The translations under genes were made by a program, and so were the position numbers. From positions 1-64,000 of the forward strand of contig JALWWO010000020.1 in NCBI GenBank assembly GCA_027078745.1: a DNA stretch of 64,000 nt, given 5' to 3'. The notes beneath the pieces were generated by a model. That model was given only the letters and a program-made list of their open reading frames with translations, ran no database searches and was not told the origin of the DNA. The stretch comes from Chromatiaceae bacterium (GTDB taxonomy: Bacteria; Pseudomonadota; Gammaproteobacteria; Chromatiales; Chromatiaceae). Position 1 is the stretch's first letter; every line of letters starts with the position of its first letter. Below are positions 54,950-64,000 of this stretch, in pieces.

Positions 54950-55624
54950 ATGGACCCGGAAAGAGCACAGATGCTTGCGGATATTGCCGCAGAAACACGC
55001 TATGTGGCTCGAACGATTGGCCGATCCTCTCTGCGCCCGGAGGTGATGCGAGCCATGGCGGCGGTGCCCCGCCATCGATTTGTACCCGAATCCCAGCGGC
55101 GCTTTGCCTACAGCAACCGGCCCTTGCCGATCGGCCAGGGGCAGACAATTTCCCAGCCCTTCATCGTGGCCCTCATGACCGATCTATTAGGCTGCGGCGC
55201 GGGGGATCGGGTGTTGGAAATCGGGACGGGCTCCGGTTATCAAGCGGCTGTGTTGGCCGAACTCGGGGTAGAAGTCTACTCGGTAGAAATCATTCCTGCG
55301 CTGGCGGCGCAAGCAGCGCAGCGCTTGCAGGCTTTAGGCTATGAACAGGTGCACATTCGCCGAGGCGATGGTTACGGGGGATGGCCGGAATGTGGACCCT
55401 ATGCGGGCATCCTCATCACGGCGGCAACGCCACAGGTTCCACCCCCTCTGCTGGCGCAGCTCGCTCCGAAGGGCCGGTTGGTGGCACCCCTAGGCCCGAT
55501 GTATGGTTCTCAGGAACTTTCCCTGTACGAGCGGTGCGAGGACGGACTTCTGCACCATCGAACCCTGCTGCCGGTAGCCTTCGTGCCCTTTACCCGAGAG
55601 AAGGAAGGGGATACCTTTGCGTAG
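54950..55624 (+). CDS. pcm: Protein-L-isoaspartate O-methyltransferase
   Basis: A 224-residue repair enzyme that methylates isoaspartyl residues of damaged proteins. It has PRHRFVPESQRRFAYSNRPLPIGQGQTISQP, SAM motif I VLEIGTGSGYQAAVLAEL and the late LVAPLGPMYGSQEL. ATG at 54950 has AGGAG eight bases upstream and is preferred to earlier in-frame starts. It diverges from carA. Confidence 0.92.
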   Translation: MDPERAQMLADIAAETRYVARTIGRSSLRPEVMRAMAAVPRHRFVPESQRRFAYSNRPLPIGQGQTISQPFIVALMTDLLGCGAGDRVLEIGTGSGYQAAVLAELGVEVYSVEIIPALAAQAAQRLQALGYEQVHIRRGDGYGGWPECGPYAGILITAATPQVPPPLLAQLAPKGRLVAPLGPMYGSQELSLYERCEDGLLHHRTLLPVAFVPFTREKEGDTFA

Positions 55625-55646
55625 TGAAATTAAAACAGGCTAAAAT
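55617..55646 (+). promoter_or_regulatory. Candidate sigma-70 promoter for the fusA2 gene
   Basis: TTGCGT at 55617-55622 and TAAAAT at 55641-55646, separated by 18 bases, lie about 77 bases before the fusA2 start and overlap the pcm stop. Confidence 0.45.
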
Positions 55647-55722
55647 GGAAAATTTAGCGGTGCTCAGCCGTCCCCCTTGAATCCCATCCGATTCAGCATT
55701 TTTTCAGGAGCAGGAAGCAGCT

Positions 55723-57804
55723 ATGACAGATCTCACACGCTACCGAAACATCGGTATTTTCGCCCATGTGGATGCGGGTAAAACGACGACCACCGAGCGG
55801 ATTCTGAAATTAACCGGCCGGATTCACAAGACGGGCGAAGTACACGATGGGGAAGCGACCACCGATTTCATGGATCAGGAAAGGGAACGGGGCATTACCA
55901 TTCAATCCGCCGCCACTTCTTGCCAATGGAAGGGACATCGGCTGAACATCATCGATACCCCGGGCCATGTGGACTTCACCATCGAGGTCTATCGGTCACT
56001 CAAGGTGCTAGATGGTGGCATCGGGGTGTTCTGTGGTTCCGGCGGTGTGGAACCCCAGTCTGAAACCAACTGGCGCTATGCGAACGAATCCGGCGTAGCC
56101 CGGATCATTTTTGTGAACAAGCTCGACCGAATCGGCGCGGACTTCTACCGAGTGGTCGATCAGGTGCGCGACGTGCTCGCCGCCAATCCCCTGGTGATGG
56201 TGTTGCCCATCGGGGTGGAGAGCACTTTCAAGGGGGTTGTAGATCTCTTGAGCCGCAAAGCCTGGGTATGGGATGAGTCCGGCGATCCGGAACAGTACGA
56301 GATCCAGGAGGTGCCGGCAGATATGGTGGACCAGGTGGAGGAATGGCGGGAGCGCCTCATCGAAACCGCCCTGGAGCAGGACGATGAAGCCTTAGAAAAG
56401 TATCTGGAAGGGGAAGAACCGGATCTGGCGACCATCAAGGCCTGTATCCGCAAGGGTACCATCAACTTGGATTTCTTCCCCACCTACTGCGGCTCTGCCT
56501 TTAAGAATAAAGGGGTGCAACCCCTGTTGGATGCGGTGGTGGATTATCTCCCGAACCCCATGGAAGTGGATCCCCAGCCAGAGATCGACTTGGCGGGCAA
56601 TGAGACGGGAAGATATGCCATCGTGGATCCCGATCGTCCCCTCCGCGCCCTCGCCTTTAAGATCATGGACGATCGTTTCGGCGCCCTCACCTTCACCCGC
56701 ATTTACTCCGGACGCATCAAAAAGGGCGATATCGTCCTGAACAGCTTCACGGGCAAGACCGAACGCATCGGGCGCATCGTGGAGATGCATGCGGATTCCC
56801 GAGAGGAGTTGAGCACTGCGCAGGCAGGGGACATCGTGGCCTTGCTAGGCATGAAGCACACTCAGACCGGCCACACCCTCTGCGATCCCAAGGACCCCGC
56901 CACCTTGGAACCCATGGTTTTTCCAGATCCCGTGATCTCTGTGGCCGTGGTGCCCAAGGACAAGGGGGCGGCGGAAAAGCTGGGTGTTGCCCTCAACAAG
57001 ATGATGCAGGAGGATCCTTCCTTCCAGGTAGAGACGGACGAGGATAGCGGAGAAACCATTCTCAAAGGTATGGGCGAACTGCACCTGGATATCAAGATCG
57101 ATATCCTCAAGCGCACCCACGGGGTGGAAGTGGAAGTAGGCAAGCCCCAGGTGGCCTATCGGGAAACCATCACCCGCCGAGTGGAAGACAGCTATACCCA
57201 CAAGAAACAGACCGGTGGAGCCGGTCAGTACGCCAAAATCGACTATGTGCTAGAGCCCGGCGAGCCGGGCAGCGGCTTTGTCTTTGAATCCGTGGTGACC
57301 GGTGGCAATGTGCCTCGGGAATTCTGGCCTGCTGTGGAGAAGGGCTTCCAAGACAGCATGGAAGAAGGGGTGCTCGCCGGATTCCCCCTCGTGGATGTGA
57401 AGGTAACTCTGGTAGACGGCGCCTATCATCCGGTGGATTCCTCGGCCGTGGCCTATGAGATCGCTGCCAAAGCAGCCTATCGTCAATCCGTGCCCAAGGC
57501 AGGACCCCAGCTCATGGAACCCATCATGAAAGTGGATGTGTTCACACCGGAAGATCATGTGGGCGATGTGATCGGAGATCTCAACCGGCGGCGAGGCATG
57601 ATCAAATCCCAAGAATCCACCCCTAATGGGGTGCACGTCAAAGCGGATGTCCCCCTGAGCGAAATGTTCGGCTACATCGGAGACTTGCGCACCATGACTT
57701 CCGGTCGAGGCCAGTTTTCCATGGAATTTTCCCATTATCTGCCCTGCCCTAAGCCTGTGGCAGAGGCAGTGGTCAAAGAAGTACAGGAGCGCCAGAAGCG
57801 CTGA
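55723..57804 (+). CDS. fusA2: Elongation factor G, type 2
   Basis: A 693-residue translational GTPase with G1 [13 protein letters not shown]2 GITIQSAA, G3 DTPGHVD and G4 NKLD, followed by domains II-V. The segment [24 protein letters not shown] is typical of the second EF-G copy found in many gammaproteobacteria. Such paralogues may work in translocation or in ribosome recycling; which one applies here is not visible. It is not in an str operon, which also suggests a second copy. Confidence 0.88.
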   Translation: MTDLTRYRNIGIFAHVDAGKTTTTERILKLTGRIHKTGEVHDGEATTDFMDQERERGITIQSAATSCQWKGHRLNIIDTPGHVDFTIEVYRSLKVLDGGIGVFCGSGGVEPQSETNWRYANESGVARIIFVNKLDRIGADFYRVVDQVRDVLAANPLVMVLPIGVESTFKGVVDLLSRKAWVWDESGDPEQYEIQEVPADMVDQVEEWRERLIETALEQDDEALEKYLEGEEPDLATIKACIRKGTINLDFFPTYCGSAFKNKGVQPLLDAVVDYLPNPMEVDPQPEIDLAGNETGRYAIVDPDRPLRALAFKIMDDRFGALTFTRIYSGRIKKGDIVLNSFTGKTERIGRIVEMHADSREELSTAQAGDIVALLGMKHTQTGHTLCDPKDPATLEPMVFPDPVISVAVVPKDKGAAEKLGVALNKMMQEDPSFQVETDEDSGETILKGMGELHLDIKIDILKRTHGVEVEVGKPQVAYRETITRRVEDSYTHKKQTGGAGQYAKIDYVLEPGEPGSGFVFESVVTGGNVPREFWPAVEKGFQDSMEEGVLAGFPLVDVKVTLVDGAYHPVDSSAVAYEIAAKAAYRQSVPKAGPQLMEPIMKVDVFTPEDHVGDVIGDLNRRRGMIKSQESTPNGVHVKADVPLSEMFGYIGDLRTMTSGRGQFSMEFSHYLPCPKPVAEAVVKEVQERQKR

Positions 57805-57847
57805 AATTTCAAGTCGTTCTCTCTACAATGCCTCAGGGCCATTTCAT

Positions 57848-57867
57848 GATTTCCCTTCCCTCGGGAA
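57848..57867. terminator. Hairpin after fusA2
   Basis: CCCTTCCC pairs with GGGAAGGG across a very short loop, 45 bases after the fusA2 stop. It lacks a following T-run, so it may only stabilise the transcript end. Confidence 0.4.
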
Positions 57868-57891
57868 GGGGCGAGTTACGCAGGGGAGATT

Positions 57892-58131
57892 ATGCTTTCC
57901 GAACACCATGACATCGACCATGAGTTTCCTGAATATCATCAGAAGCTCGAAGCCCTCCTGGCGCAGGACCCAGAATTCGCTGCGCTGGTAAAGCAGCATG
58001 ATGCCTTGGACGATGAAATTCGGGAATTGGAAGAGCGAGGTCAACCGATTTCCGATGAGAACATGGAAGCGCTGAAGTTCCGACGCGCAGAGCTCAAAGA
58101 TCGGATCTACGCGAGATTGCGCCAGGATTGA
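57892..58131 (+). CDS. DUF465 (YdcH-like) small helical protein
   Basis: A 79-residue, highly charged helical protein containing HEFPEYHQKLEALLAQDPEFAALVKQHDALDDEIRELEERG, the DUF465 signature, likely an antiparallel helical hairpin. GGGGAG lies just before the ATG. Function is unknown. It lies between fusA2 and the qmo cluster but is separated from the latter by 300 bases. Confidence 0.82.
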   Translation: MLSEHHDIDHEFPEYHQKLEALLAQDPEFAALVKQHDALDDEIRELEERGQPISDENMEALKFRRAELKDRIYARLRQD

Positions 58132-58431
58132 ACCCGCAGGGGATTTCCCAAGGAGGGGAAAACATTCTGGCAAACCCTCGAGGATCGCTTCCCCAAGGGC
58201 GGTCCTACCCAATAACCCGCCTCTATCTCGCAATCGAAAATTGCGATGTGAAAACCGCATGCATGCGCTAGCAGTTCGTCCGCGAGGAAGGTATCTTAGA
58301 AAGTTCTGATATTCGGTGTAGGTACACTGCCGCAACCGGATTGAACCGAGGTAACGCATGGCAACGGCAGCGGTGCAGTAAGCCCGCTCGGTTGTTCGCC
58401 AGATTTATTCCGCTAAGACGGAGGAAAGTCC
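58132..58431. promoter_or_regulatory. Control region of the qmo-hdr operon
   Basis: Three hundred bases without a gene. Two inverted repeats stand out: TCGCAAT-CGAAA-ATTGCGA at 58228-58246 and the palindrome GCATGCATGC at 58257-58266. Both could be operators or leader hairpins. No canonical promoter is certain. GGAGG precedes qmoA by eight bases. Confidence 0.45.
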
Positions 58432-59715
58432 ATGACGGAAGTCGTCGCAACCAACGAGACCATTCTCGTGGTCGGTGGTGGCATCAGCGGCTTGACCGCT
58501 GCCCTGGAAGCTGCCGAGACCGGCAAACAGGTCGTGCTCGTTGAAAAGCGTCCCTACCTGGGCGGCCGAGTCTCCCAGCTCTACAAGTATTTCCCGAAAC
58601 TCTGTTTTCCCACCTGCGGCTTGGAAATCCACCAGCGCCGCGCCAAGACGAATCCCAACCTCCGCATCCTTACTATGGCTGAGGTGACGGATCTCAAGGG
58701 AGAGGCAGGAAAATACACGGCCACTGTGAAACTAAAACCTCGCTATGTCAACGAAAACTGCACCGCCTGCGGGGACTGTGCCAAGGCGGTGGAAGCCGAG
58801 TTCGAGGATGAGTACAACTATGGGCTCGGCAAGCGTAAGGGGGCCTATCTCCCCTATCGCATGGCCCATCCTGCCCAATATGTGCTGGATCCCCGCATCC
58901 TCGGCACCGAGGACGCGGAACGCGCCAAGGCAGCCTGCAAGTACAACGCCATCGATCTGGACATGCAGGAGGAGACCATTGAATTTCCCTGCGGGGCGGT
59001 GATCTGGGCCACGGGCTGGCGGCCCTATGATGCGGCGAAGATTCAGCCCTATGGCTATGATCGCTTCCCCAACGTCATCACCTCTGTGGAATTCGAACGC
59101 CTGGCGGATCCCTCCGGGCCCACGGGGGGCAAGCTGGTGCGTCCCTCCGACGGCAAGGAAGCGAAGAACATCGCCTTCATCCAGTGCGCGGGCTCCCGAG
59201 ATCGCAACCATCTGTTGCACTGCTCCCGCATCTGCTGCATGGCTTCCCTCAAGCAGTGCACCTATGTGGCGGATGCTTGGGGAGAAGAAGCGGATGTGAG
59301 CCTGTACTACATCGACATTCGCGCCATCGACCGGTTCGAGGACTTCTACACCAAGGTGCGCGCCATCGAGCAGGTGAAGTTCATCAAATCCAAGCCCGCT
59401 TCCATCGTGCAGGATCAAGACGGCAATCCCGTGGTGCATGGTGTGGACACCGAGGGCTATAAGCGCTATGCCAACACGCATGATCTGGTCGTGCTGGCCA
59501 TCGGCATGGAACCCTCCGTGGATAAAGACAGCTTCCCGGTGGACATCGTGCTCAATCGGGAAGGATTCATCGAAGCGGACCCAAGCAACGGAGGGGTCTT
59601 CGCCGCGGGCAGCGCTTCGGATGCCTTGGATGTGAATCGAGCGGTACAGCATGCGACGGGTGCGGCCCTGCGGGCGATCCAGGTAGTCAACGGCGCAGCA
59701 GGCGTGGAGGGTTAA
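58432..59715 (+). CDS. qmoA: Qmo complex subunit A (HdrA-like flavoprotein)
   Basis: A 427-residue cytoplasmic FAD protein of the HdrA family. It has the FAD fold VVGGGISGLTAALEAAETGKQVVLVEK, then the family's CFPTCGLEIHQRR, CTACGDCAKAVEAEF, an IQCAGSRD...CSRICCMAS cysteine segment and a final GVFAAGSASDALDVNRAV. Size and order match QmoA rather than full-length HdrA. In sulfur oxidisers Qmo links APS reductase to the quinone pool. It starts the qmoA-qmoB-hdrC-hdrB operon. Confidence 0.9.
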   Translation: MTEVVATNETILVVGGGISGLTAALEAAETGKQVVLVEKRPYLGGRVSQLYKYFPKLCFPTCGLEIHQRRAKTNPNLRILTMAEVTDLKGEAGKYTATVKLKPRYVNENCTACGDCAKAVEAEFEDEYNYGLGKRKGAYLPYRMAHPAQYVLDPRILGTEDAERAKAACKYNAIDLDMQEETIEFPCGAVIWATGWRPYDAAKIQPYGYDRFPNVITSVEFERLADPSGPTGGKLVRPSDGKEAKNIAFIQCAGSRDRNHLLHCSRICCMASLKQCTYVADAWGEEADVSLYYIDIRAIDRFEDFYTKVRAIEQVKFIKSKPASIVQDQDGNPVVHGVDTEGYKRYANTHDLVVLAIGMEPSVDKDSFPVDIVLNREGFIEADPSNGGVFAAGSASDALDVNRAVQHATGAALRAIQVVNGAAGVEG

Positions 59716-59719
59716 ACAG

Positions 59720-62005
59720 ATGGCAGCAGACAAGAAGTTCGCCGGATACATTTGCACCGGCTGCGGCATCGGCGATCGGTTAGACGTGAAACAGCTGGAA
59801 ACGGTCGCCACCCGAGAAGGCAAAATGGCTTTCTGCAAGCAACATGAAATGCTCTGCTCTGCGGAAGGCGTGCAGATGATTCGGGACGACATCGAGAAGG
59901 GGGAGGCGACCCATATCATGATCGCCGCCTGCTCTCGCCGCGCTAAGATGGAAGCCTTCCACTTCCCCGAGGTCGCCATGTCTCGGGCCAACCTGCGGGA
60001 AGGCGTCATCTGGCTTCGTCCCGAGGGAGAGGAGCATCAGGAAACCACCCAGGAAATGGCGGATGACTATGTCCGCATGGCCTGTGCGGAAGTCAAGTTC
60101 ATGAACGTGCCCCAACCTTCGGGGGAACAAGGACTGACCCGCAGTATTCTGGTGGTAGGCGGCGGGGTTACGGGCATGGTCTCCGCCCTGGAAGCCGCCA
60201 AGGCAGGCTATCAAGTGCATTTGGTCTGCTTTGAGTCCGAACTCGGCGGGCCTTGGAAGGATCTCTATAAGCGAGTGCCCTTCCGAGCTGCCGACGTCGA
60301 TGTGCCCAACGGAAACAATGTGGATCTGCCGCAACCGGAAGATCCAGGCGTTGCGGAACTCGCGGAACAGGTGCAGGCCCAGGACAAGATTCGGGTCTAT
60401 CTGAACGCCAAGATCACCAAGACTTCCGGCGCCCCGGGGCGCTTCTCCGTAGACATCAGCACGGAATCCGGCTCCACGGTGACCGAAAACATCGGCGCCA
60501 TCGTGCAGGCGACGGACTTCAAACCCTACGATGCCAACCAGCTTCCTGAATTCGCCTATGGCAAAACGCCGGACGTAGTGACCAACTTCGAACTGGAAAA
60601 GCTGGCGAAGGAAGCGAACGGCGGCCCCATCAAGCGGCCCTCCGACGGCAAGGAAGTTAAATCCGTGGCCTTCATTCAGTGCGCGGGGCAGCGTTCCGAG
60701 AAAGAAGGGCATCTGCCCTATTGCTCCGGGTTCTGCTGCACCGAGTCCATCAAGCAGGCCCTGTATTTCAAGGCCCAGAATCCGGATTGCGACGCCACCG
60801 TATTGTTCGACGATCTGCGGACACCGGGCGCGGCGGGGGAAGATTTCTATCGGGCAGGCCAGCAAGCGCGGGTCACCTTCGCCAAGGCGAAAGCCAATGA
60901 GGTCGTGCAGAACGGCGACCGGCTGACGGTAAAGTTCCGGGATCTCATCCTGGATGAGGACACGGAGATGGAGTGCGATCTGGTCGTGCTGGCCACCGGC
61001 CAGGTGCCCAACTCCGGCCCGGATCCCTATGCTCAGCTCGCGGTGGAAGAGGCGGAAAGCGAGGAAGAAAAAGAGGCAGCCCGCAAGGCCTTGGAAGTTG
61101 CCCCGCCCTCGATCCTCAACTTGGACTATCGTCAGGGCACGGATCTGCCGCACCTGAAGCACGGCTTCACGGATTCCCACTTCATCTGCTTCCCCTACGA
61201 AACTCGCCGGACAGGGATCTATGCAGCCGGCCCCGTGCGCCGGCCCATGGATATGAAGCAGGCGATGGATGACGCGGTGGGCGCTACTCTCAAGGCGATT
61301 CAGGCGGCGGAGAACGCTGCCCGAGGGGCAGCCGCCCTGCCCAGGGTGGGCGATCTAAGTTATCCCCGCTTCCGCAGAGAGGGTTGCACCCAGTGCAAGC
61401 GCTGCACAGTGGAATGTCCCTTCGGGGCCATCAATGAAGACGAGGAACGCTATCCCCAATTCAACGAATCCCGCTGCCGGCGCTGCGGCACCTGCATGGG
61501 AGCCTGTCCCGTGCGGGTGATTTCCTTTGAGAACTACTCAGTGGACACCGTGGGGCAGCAGCTCAAGAACGTAGACATTCCCGACGAGTTCGACGAGAAG
61601 CCCCGGATTCTGGTGCTGGCCTGCGAGAATGATGCTTATCCCGCCCTGGACATGGCCGCTCAGGCGGGGGAAGAGCTGACGCCCTGGGCGCGGGTGATTC
61701 CGGTGCGGTGTCTCGGTTCCGTGAGCCTCTCTTGGATCACGGATGCCCTCAACTCAGGCTACGATGGGATCGTGCTCATGGGTTGCCGTCGAGACGATGA
61801 CTATCAATGCCACTTCGTGCGCGGGTCCAAGATGGCTGCTGAGCGCATGAGCAAGGTGGGCGATACTCTGCAATCCCTGAATCTGGAACCGGAGCGAGTC
61901 GCCCTCTACGAAGTGGCCATCACCGACATCAAGCGCGCACCCCAATTGATCAATGACATGGCCGAGACCGTGGACAAGATCGGCATGAGCCCGTTCAAGT
62001 TCTAA
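59720..62005 (+). CDS. qmoB: Qmo complex subunit B (HdrA-MvhD-like)
   Basis: A 761-residue protein. N-terminal CTGCGIGDRL cysteines, an HdrA-type FAD region near 145 (VVGGGVTGMVSALEAAKAG), IQCAGQRSEKEGHLPYCSGFCCTES, two 4Fe-4S ferredoxin motifs near 555-600 (CTQCKRCTVECPFGAI and CRRCGTCMGACPVRVI), and a C-terminal MvhD-like domain with GCRRDDDYQCHFVRGSKMA. This is the QmoB plan. It follows qmoA by four bases and probably receives electrons from APS reductase or another sulfur enzyme. Confidence 0.9.
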   Translation: MAADKKFAGYICTGCGIGDRLDVKQLETVATREGKMAFCKQHEMLCSAEGVQMIRDDIEKGEATHIMIAACSRRAKMEAFHFPEVAMSRANLREGVIWLRPEGEEHQETTQEMADDYVRMACAEVKFMNVPQPSGEQGLTRSILVVGGGVTGMVSALEAAKAGYQVHLVCFESELGGPWKDLYKRVPFRAADVDVPNGNNVDLPQPEDPGVAELAEQVQAQDKIRVYLNAKITKTSGAPGRFSVDISTESGSTVTENIGAIVQATDFKPYDANQLPEFAYGKTPDVVTNFELEKLAKEANGGPIKRPSDGKEVKSVAFIQCAGQRSEKEGHLPYCSGFCCTESIKQALYFKAQNPDCDATVLFDDLRTPGAAGEDFYRAGQQARVTFAKAKANEVVQNGDRLTVKFRDLILDEDTEMECDLVVLATGQVPNSGPDPYAQLAVEEAESEEEKEAARKALEVAPPSILNLDYRQGTDLPHLKHGFTDSHFICFPYETRRTGIYAAGPVRRPMDMKQAMDDAVGATLKAIQAAENAARGAAALPRVGDLSYPRFRREGCTQCKRCTVECPFGAINEDEERYPQFNESRCRRCGTCMGACPVRVISFENYSVDTVGQQLKNVDIPDEFDEKPRILVLACENDAYPALDMAAQAGEELTPWARVIPVRCLGSVSLSWITDALNSGYDGIVLMGCRRDDDYQCHFVRGSKMAAERMSKVGDTLQSLNLEPERVALYEVAITDIKRAPQLINDMAETVDKIGMSPFKF

Positions 62006-62079
62006 ATCGGTAGACAGGGAACGAACTGGGGGCAGGAATGCACTGCCCCCAAGCCGCTGCCGAGCCAGGAGAACCGAGA

Positions 62080-62700
62080 ATGAGTAACACGCAAATGATC
62101 GAGAAGTATCGCACCCACTTCCTCCGGGAAGTGGAAGCGAATGTGGAAGAGGGCGAATGGGTCAAGATGTGCATGCAATGCGGTGTGTGCTCTGGCTCCT
62201 GTCCCCTGGGCAAACACTGGGCCCACCCCCCCCAAGAGATCTTCATGATGATCCGCGCGGGTAAACGGGAAGAGGTGCTGACTTCTGATTCCATGTGGAT
62301 GTGCACCTCTTGCTACAACTGCATCGTGCGCTGTCCGCGGGAACTGCCCATCACCCACATCATGCACGGGCTGGCCCATTATGCGAAGCGCCTGGGCTTG
62401 GTGCCGGAGAATCAGCCCACCGCCAAGTTTGCCCAACTCTTCTGGGACAACCTCATGAAGAAGGGGCGAGTCAACGAACTCAAGCTGGGGTTGAGCCTCT
62501 ATTTCATGAACGGCTTTGCCGAAGGCGTGAAGACTTCCTTGGCGCGGCGGAAGCTGGGCATGAACATGGTCAAGACAGGCCGAATGAATCCGATGGAGAT
62601 CCTGGGAGGCCATGGGGTCAAGGATCTCAGCGGTTTTAAAAAGGCGATTCAGAAAGCCCAAGAACTGGAAGATGCCCGCATCGCCAAGCAAGGAGCCTAG
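62080..62700 (+). CDS. hdrC: HdrC-like 4Fe-4S subunit
   Basis: A 206-residue soluble protein with two ferredoxin motifs, CMQCGVCSGSCPLG and CTSCYNCIVRCPRE, and no membrane helices. The ATG at 62080 has AGGAG upstream and is preferred to an earlier in-frame reading. In the usual Qmo complex the third subunit QmoC fuses an HdrC-like part to a membrane haem b domain; here only the soluble part exists. Confidence 0.88.
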   Translation: MSNTQMIEKYRTHFLREVEANVEEGEWVKMCMQCGVCSGSCPLGKHWAHPPQEIFMMIRAGKREEVLTSDSMWMCTSCYNCIVRCPRELPITHIMHGLAHYAKRLGLVPENQPTAKFAQLFWDNLMKKGRVNELKLGLSLYFMNGFAEGVKTSLARRKLGMNMVKTGRMNPMEILGGHGVKDLSGFKKAIQKAQELEDARIAKQGA

Positions 62701-62705
62701 AGATC

Positions 62706-63605
62706 ATGGCTAAGAAAGAATATTCCTTCTATCCCGGGTGCTCTTCTCAAAAGGGCGCCTCCTCTTCCAACTATCTGGTTTCCGTGCAGACCATGTGCGA
62801 GGAGCTGGACATTCAGCTCAATGAGATCCCGGATTGGAACTGCTGCGCCGCCTCCATCGGTTACGCAGGTGGCGGAGAACTGCCCCGCCTGACCCTGTCC
62901 GCCCGCAACATCGCCCTGTCCGAGGAGCACAACCCGGGGCAAGAGATCGTGGCCACCTGTGCTGCCTGCTGGTTGGCCACCCGAGAAGCTTCAGAACGCT
63001 TGGAACAGGATGATTCCCTGCTGGCGGAAGCCAATCAGGCCCTGGCGGAAGCGGGGCTCAAGCTCAGAAACGAGACCCCCATCAAGCACATGGCCGAAGT
63101 ACTCATCGAAGACATCGGCTATGAAGCCATCGGCGCCAAGGTCAAGAAGCCCCTAGAGGGCATCAAGATCGCGGGCTATGTGGGCTGCCAGACCAACCGG
63201 CCCTTCGGCATCGCGGGTGAATCCTATGAGAACCCCAAATACCTGGATAAGTTGGTGGAAGCCCTGGGCGGCGAATCCCTCCCCGACTATGAAAAGAAGG
63301 TGCAATGCTGCGGCGGTGCCTTGGCCTTCTCGGAGCCGGAGAAATCCCAAGAGATGGTGAAGGGCATCATCGAAGCGGCCTACGATCACGGCGCAGACCT
63401 GATCGTTACTCCTTGCCCTGTGTGCCAAATGAATGTGGAGGTCTATCAGGACGAGATCAACGCCACCTACGGCACCCAATTCAAGATGCCGGTGGTGTAC
63501 TACTCGACCCTCATGGCGGTGGCCTATGGTCGCAGCGCCAAGGATGCGGCCCTCAACGGTCAGATCATTCCAGCGAAAAAGCTGGAGGAATTGGCCGCGA
63601 AATAA
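62706..63605 (+). CDS. hdrB: HdrB-like subunit with two CCG domains
   Basis: A 299-residue protein with duplicated CCG cysteine motifs: the first runs FYPGCSS...DWNCCAAS...ATCAACW, the second YVGCQTN...VQCCGGA...TPCPVCQ. In heterodisulfide reductase HdrB these bind non-cubane 4Fe-4S clusters at the disulfide site. It starts five bases after hdrC and is followed by a terminator, so the operon ends here. It could hand electrons to or from a disulfide such as oxidised DsrC (inference). Confidence 0.9.
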   Translation: MAKKEYSFYPGCSSQKGASSSNYLVSVQTMCEELDIQLNEIPDWNCCAASIGYAGGGELPRLTLSARNIALSEEHNPGQEIVATCAACWLATREASERLEQDDSLLAEANQALAEAGLKLRNETPIKHMAEVLIEDIGYEAIGAKVKKPLEGIKIAGYVGCQTNRPFGIAGESYENPKYLDKLVEALGGESLPDYEKKVQCCGGALAFSEPEKSQEMVKGIIEAAYDHGADLIVTPCPVCQMNVEVYQDEINATYGTQFKMPVVYYSTLMAVAYGRSAKDAALNGQIIPAKKLEELAAK

Positions 63606-63620
63606 TTCGGGAATTGACCC

Positions 63621-63645
63621 AAGGCGGGTCTCACACCCGCCTTTT
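63621..63645 (+). terminator. Rho-independent terminator of the qmo-hdr operon
   Basis: A nine-base stem AAGGCGGGT/ACCCGCCTT around CTCAC, followed by TT, 16 bases after the hdrB stop. Confidence 0.8.
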
Positions 63646-64000
63646 AATGGGCGCAGCAGCCAGTCCCTGTGAGAAACTGGCGACGAGTCACGATTCGTCC
63701 CTCGTTCCCGACTGCTAGCCTAGCTGTACGACCGATCGTCCGATTGACCAATACTGCTTCCGTGCTCGGAGGGAGCAGGGGTAGTGGGCTGTTTTTCGAC
63801 CGGAAGGGAGATTTTCACCTCCCTGAAGGTTTCTTCCCTTCAGTCTCTCTCGGGTCGAGCAGCAGCTCTGCAGGCAGCTTCCGCCAGGGATCAAGCAGGG
63901 GCACAATGGATATGATGAAGGGCGATCGGAAATCCTGTTCTTCTCGTTCTAACCAGATCCCTTCTAACCAGATACCCTTCCGGCAATAGGGTTCCTAATC
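63646..64000. other. Right-edge region without a confident gene
   Basis: No coding frame with start, ribosome site and plausible composition is visible. A hairpin CTGAAGG-TTTCTTC-CCTTCAG lies at 63823-63843, and two 15-bp near-identical units starting TTCTAACCAGAT lie at 63947-63976. It may be the leader of a gene beyond the edge. Confidence 0.4.

Noticed and set aside
59780-61180. 466-residue minus-strand frame opposite qmoB
   Set aside because: Antisense shadow of qmoB; no start signal or recognisable domain.

Overview
The window looks like chromosomal DNA of a chemolithotrophic, sulfur-oxidising gammaproteobacterium. Four things point that way: a quinone-interacting oxidoreductase cluster of the qmoAB-hdrCB type at the right end, a DsrC protein with both redox cysteines, a seven-haem secreted cytochrome with a haem-binding sensor kinase and a cytochrome c5-like protein, and typical gammaproteobacterial neighbourhoods (carAB-greA, leuCDB-asd, yciB-lpxH, fusA2). 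Species cannot be named from sequence alone.

Layout. 1-5067: a secreted methionine/glycine repeat protein and a small secreted protein sit behind a well-formed sigma-54 promoter. They diverge from a membrane sensor kinase with a periplasmic CxxCH haem motif and an NtrC-type sigma-54 activator. 5040-7935 (minus): trpB2-manA, preceded by a 34-residue leader peptide that ends Trp-Trp-stop and is followed at once by a terminator, i.e. a tryptophan attenuator. 8025-20038 (plus): multihaem cytochrome, parvulin, TlpA-like thioredoxin, PAP2 phosphatase, a MoxR/Bat-type block (DUF58, DUF4381, BatA, BatB-TPR, BatD), a conserved hypothetical and a methyltransferase. 20045-22721 (minus): two CNNM/CBS proteins. 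22957-28633 (plus): DUF47-Pit phosphate uptake, then a P-loop kinase, an FHA-PPP phosphatase and a phosphohexomutase. 28667-31197: a secreted SCP2-like protein, ugd and dsrC. 31206-38811 (minus): flippase, CYTH, rlmD, yciO and PHP genes. An accessory insert lies between yciO and the PHP gene and is bounded by a 155-bp direct repeat. 38898-43035: hypothetical, yciB, lpxH, two cyclophilins, tRNA-Arg(CCG) and a cytochrome c. 43072-54835 (minus): one long run carA-carB-greA-leuC-leuD-leuB-asd, a DedA-PAP2-LssY protein and a redoxin. 54950-63605 (plus): pcm, fusA2, ydcH, then qmoA-qmoB-hdrC-hdrB and a terminator.

How it works together. The Qmo/Hdr cluster and DsrC belong to cytoplasmic sulfur oxidation. 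The haem-sensing two-component system probably drives the repeat-protein operon through sigma-54. The trp leader gives direct sequence evidence that the TrpB2-type tryptophan synthase is controlled by tryptophan supply. The clearest evolutionary event is the insertion between the PHP and yciO genes: its two flanking repeat copies differ only at synonymous sites, as if the DNA came from a relative with the same gene order.
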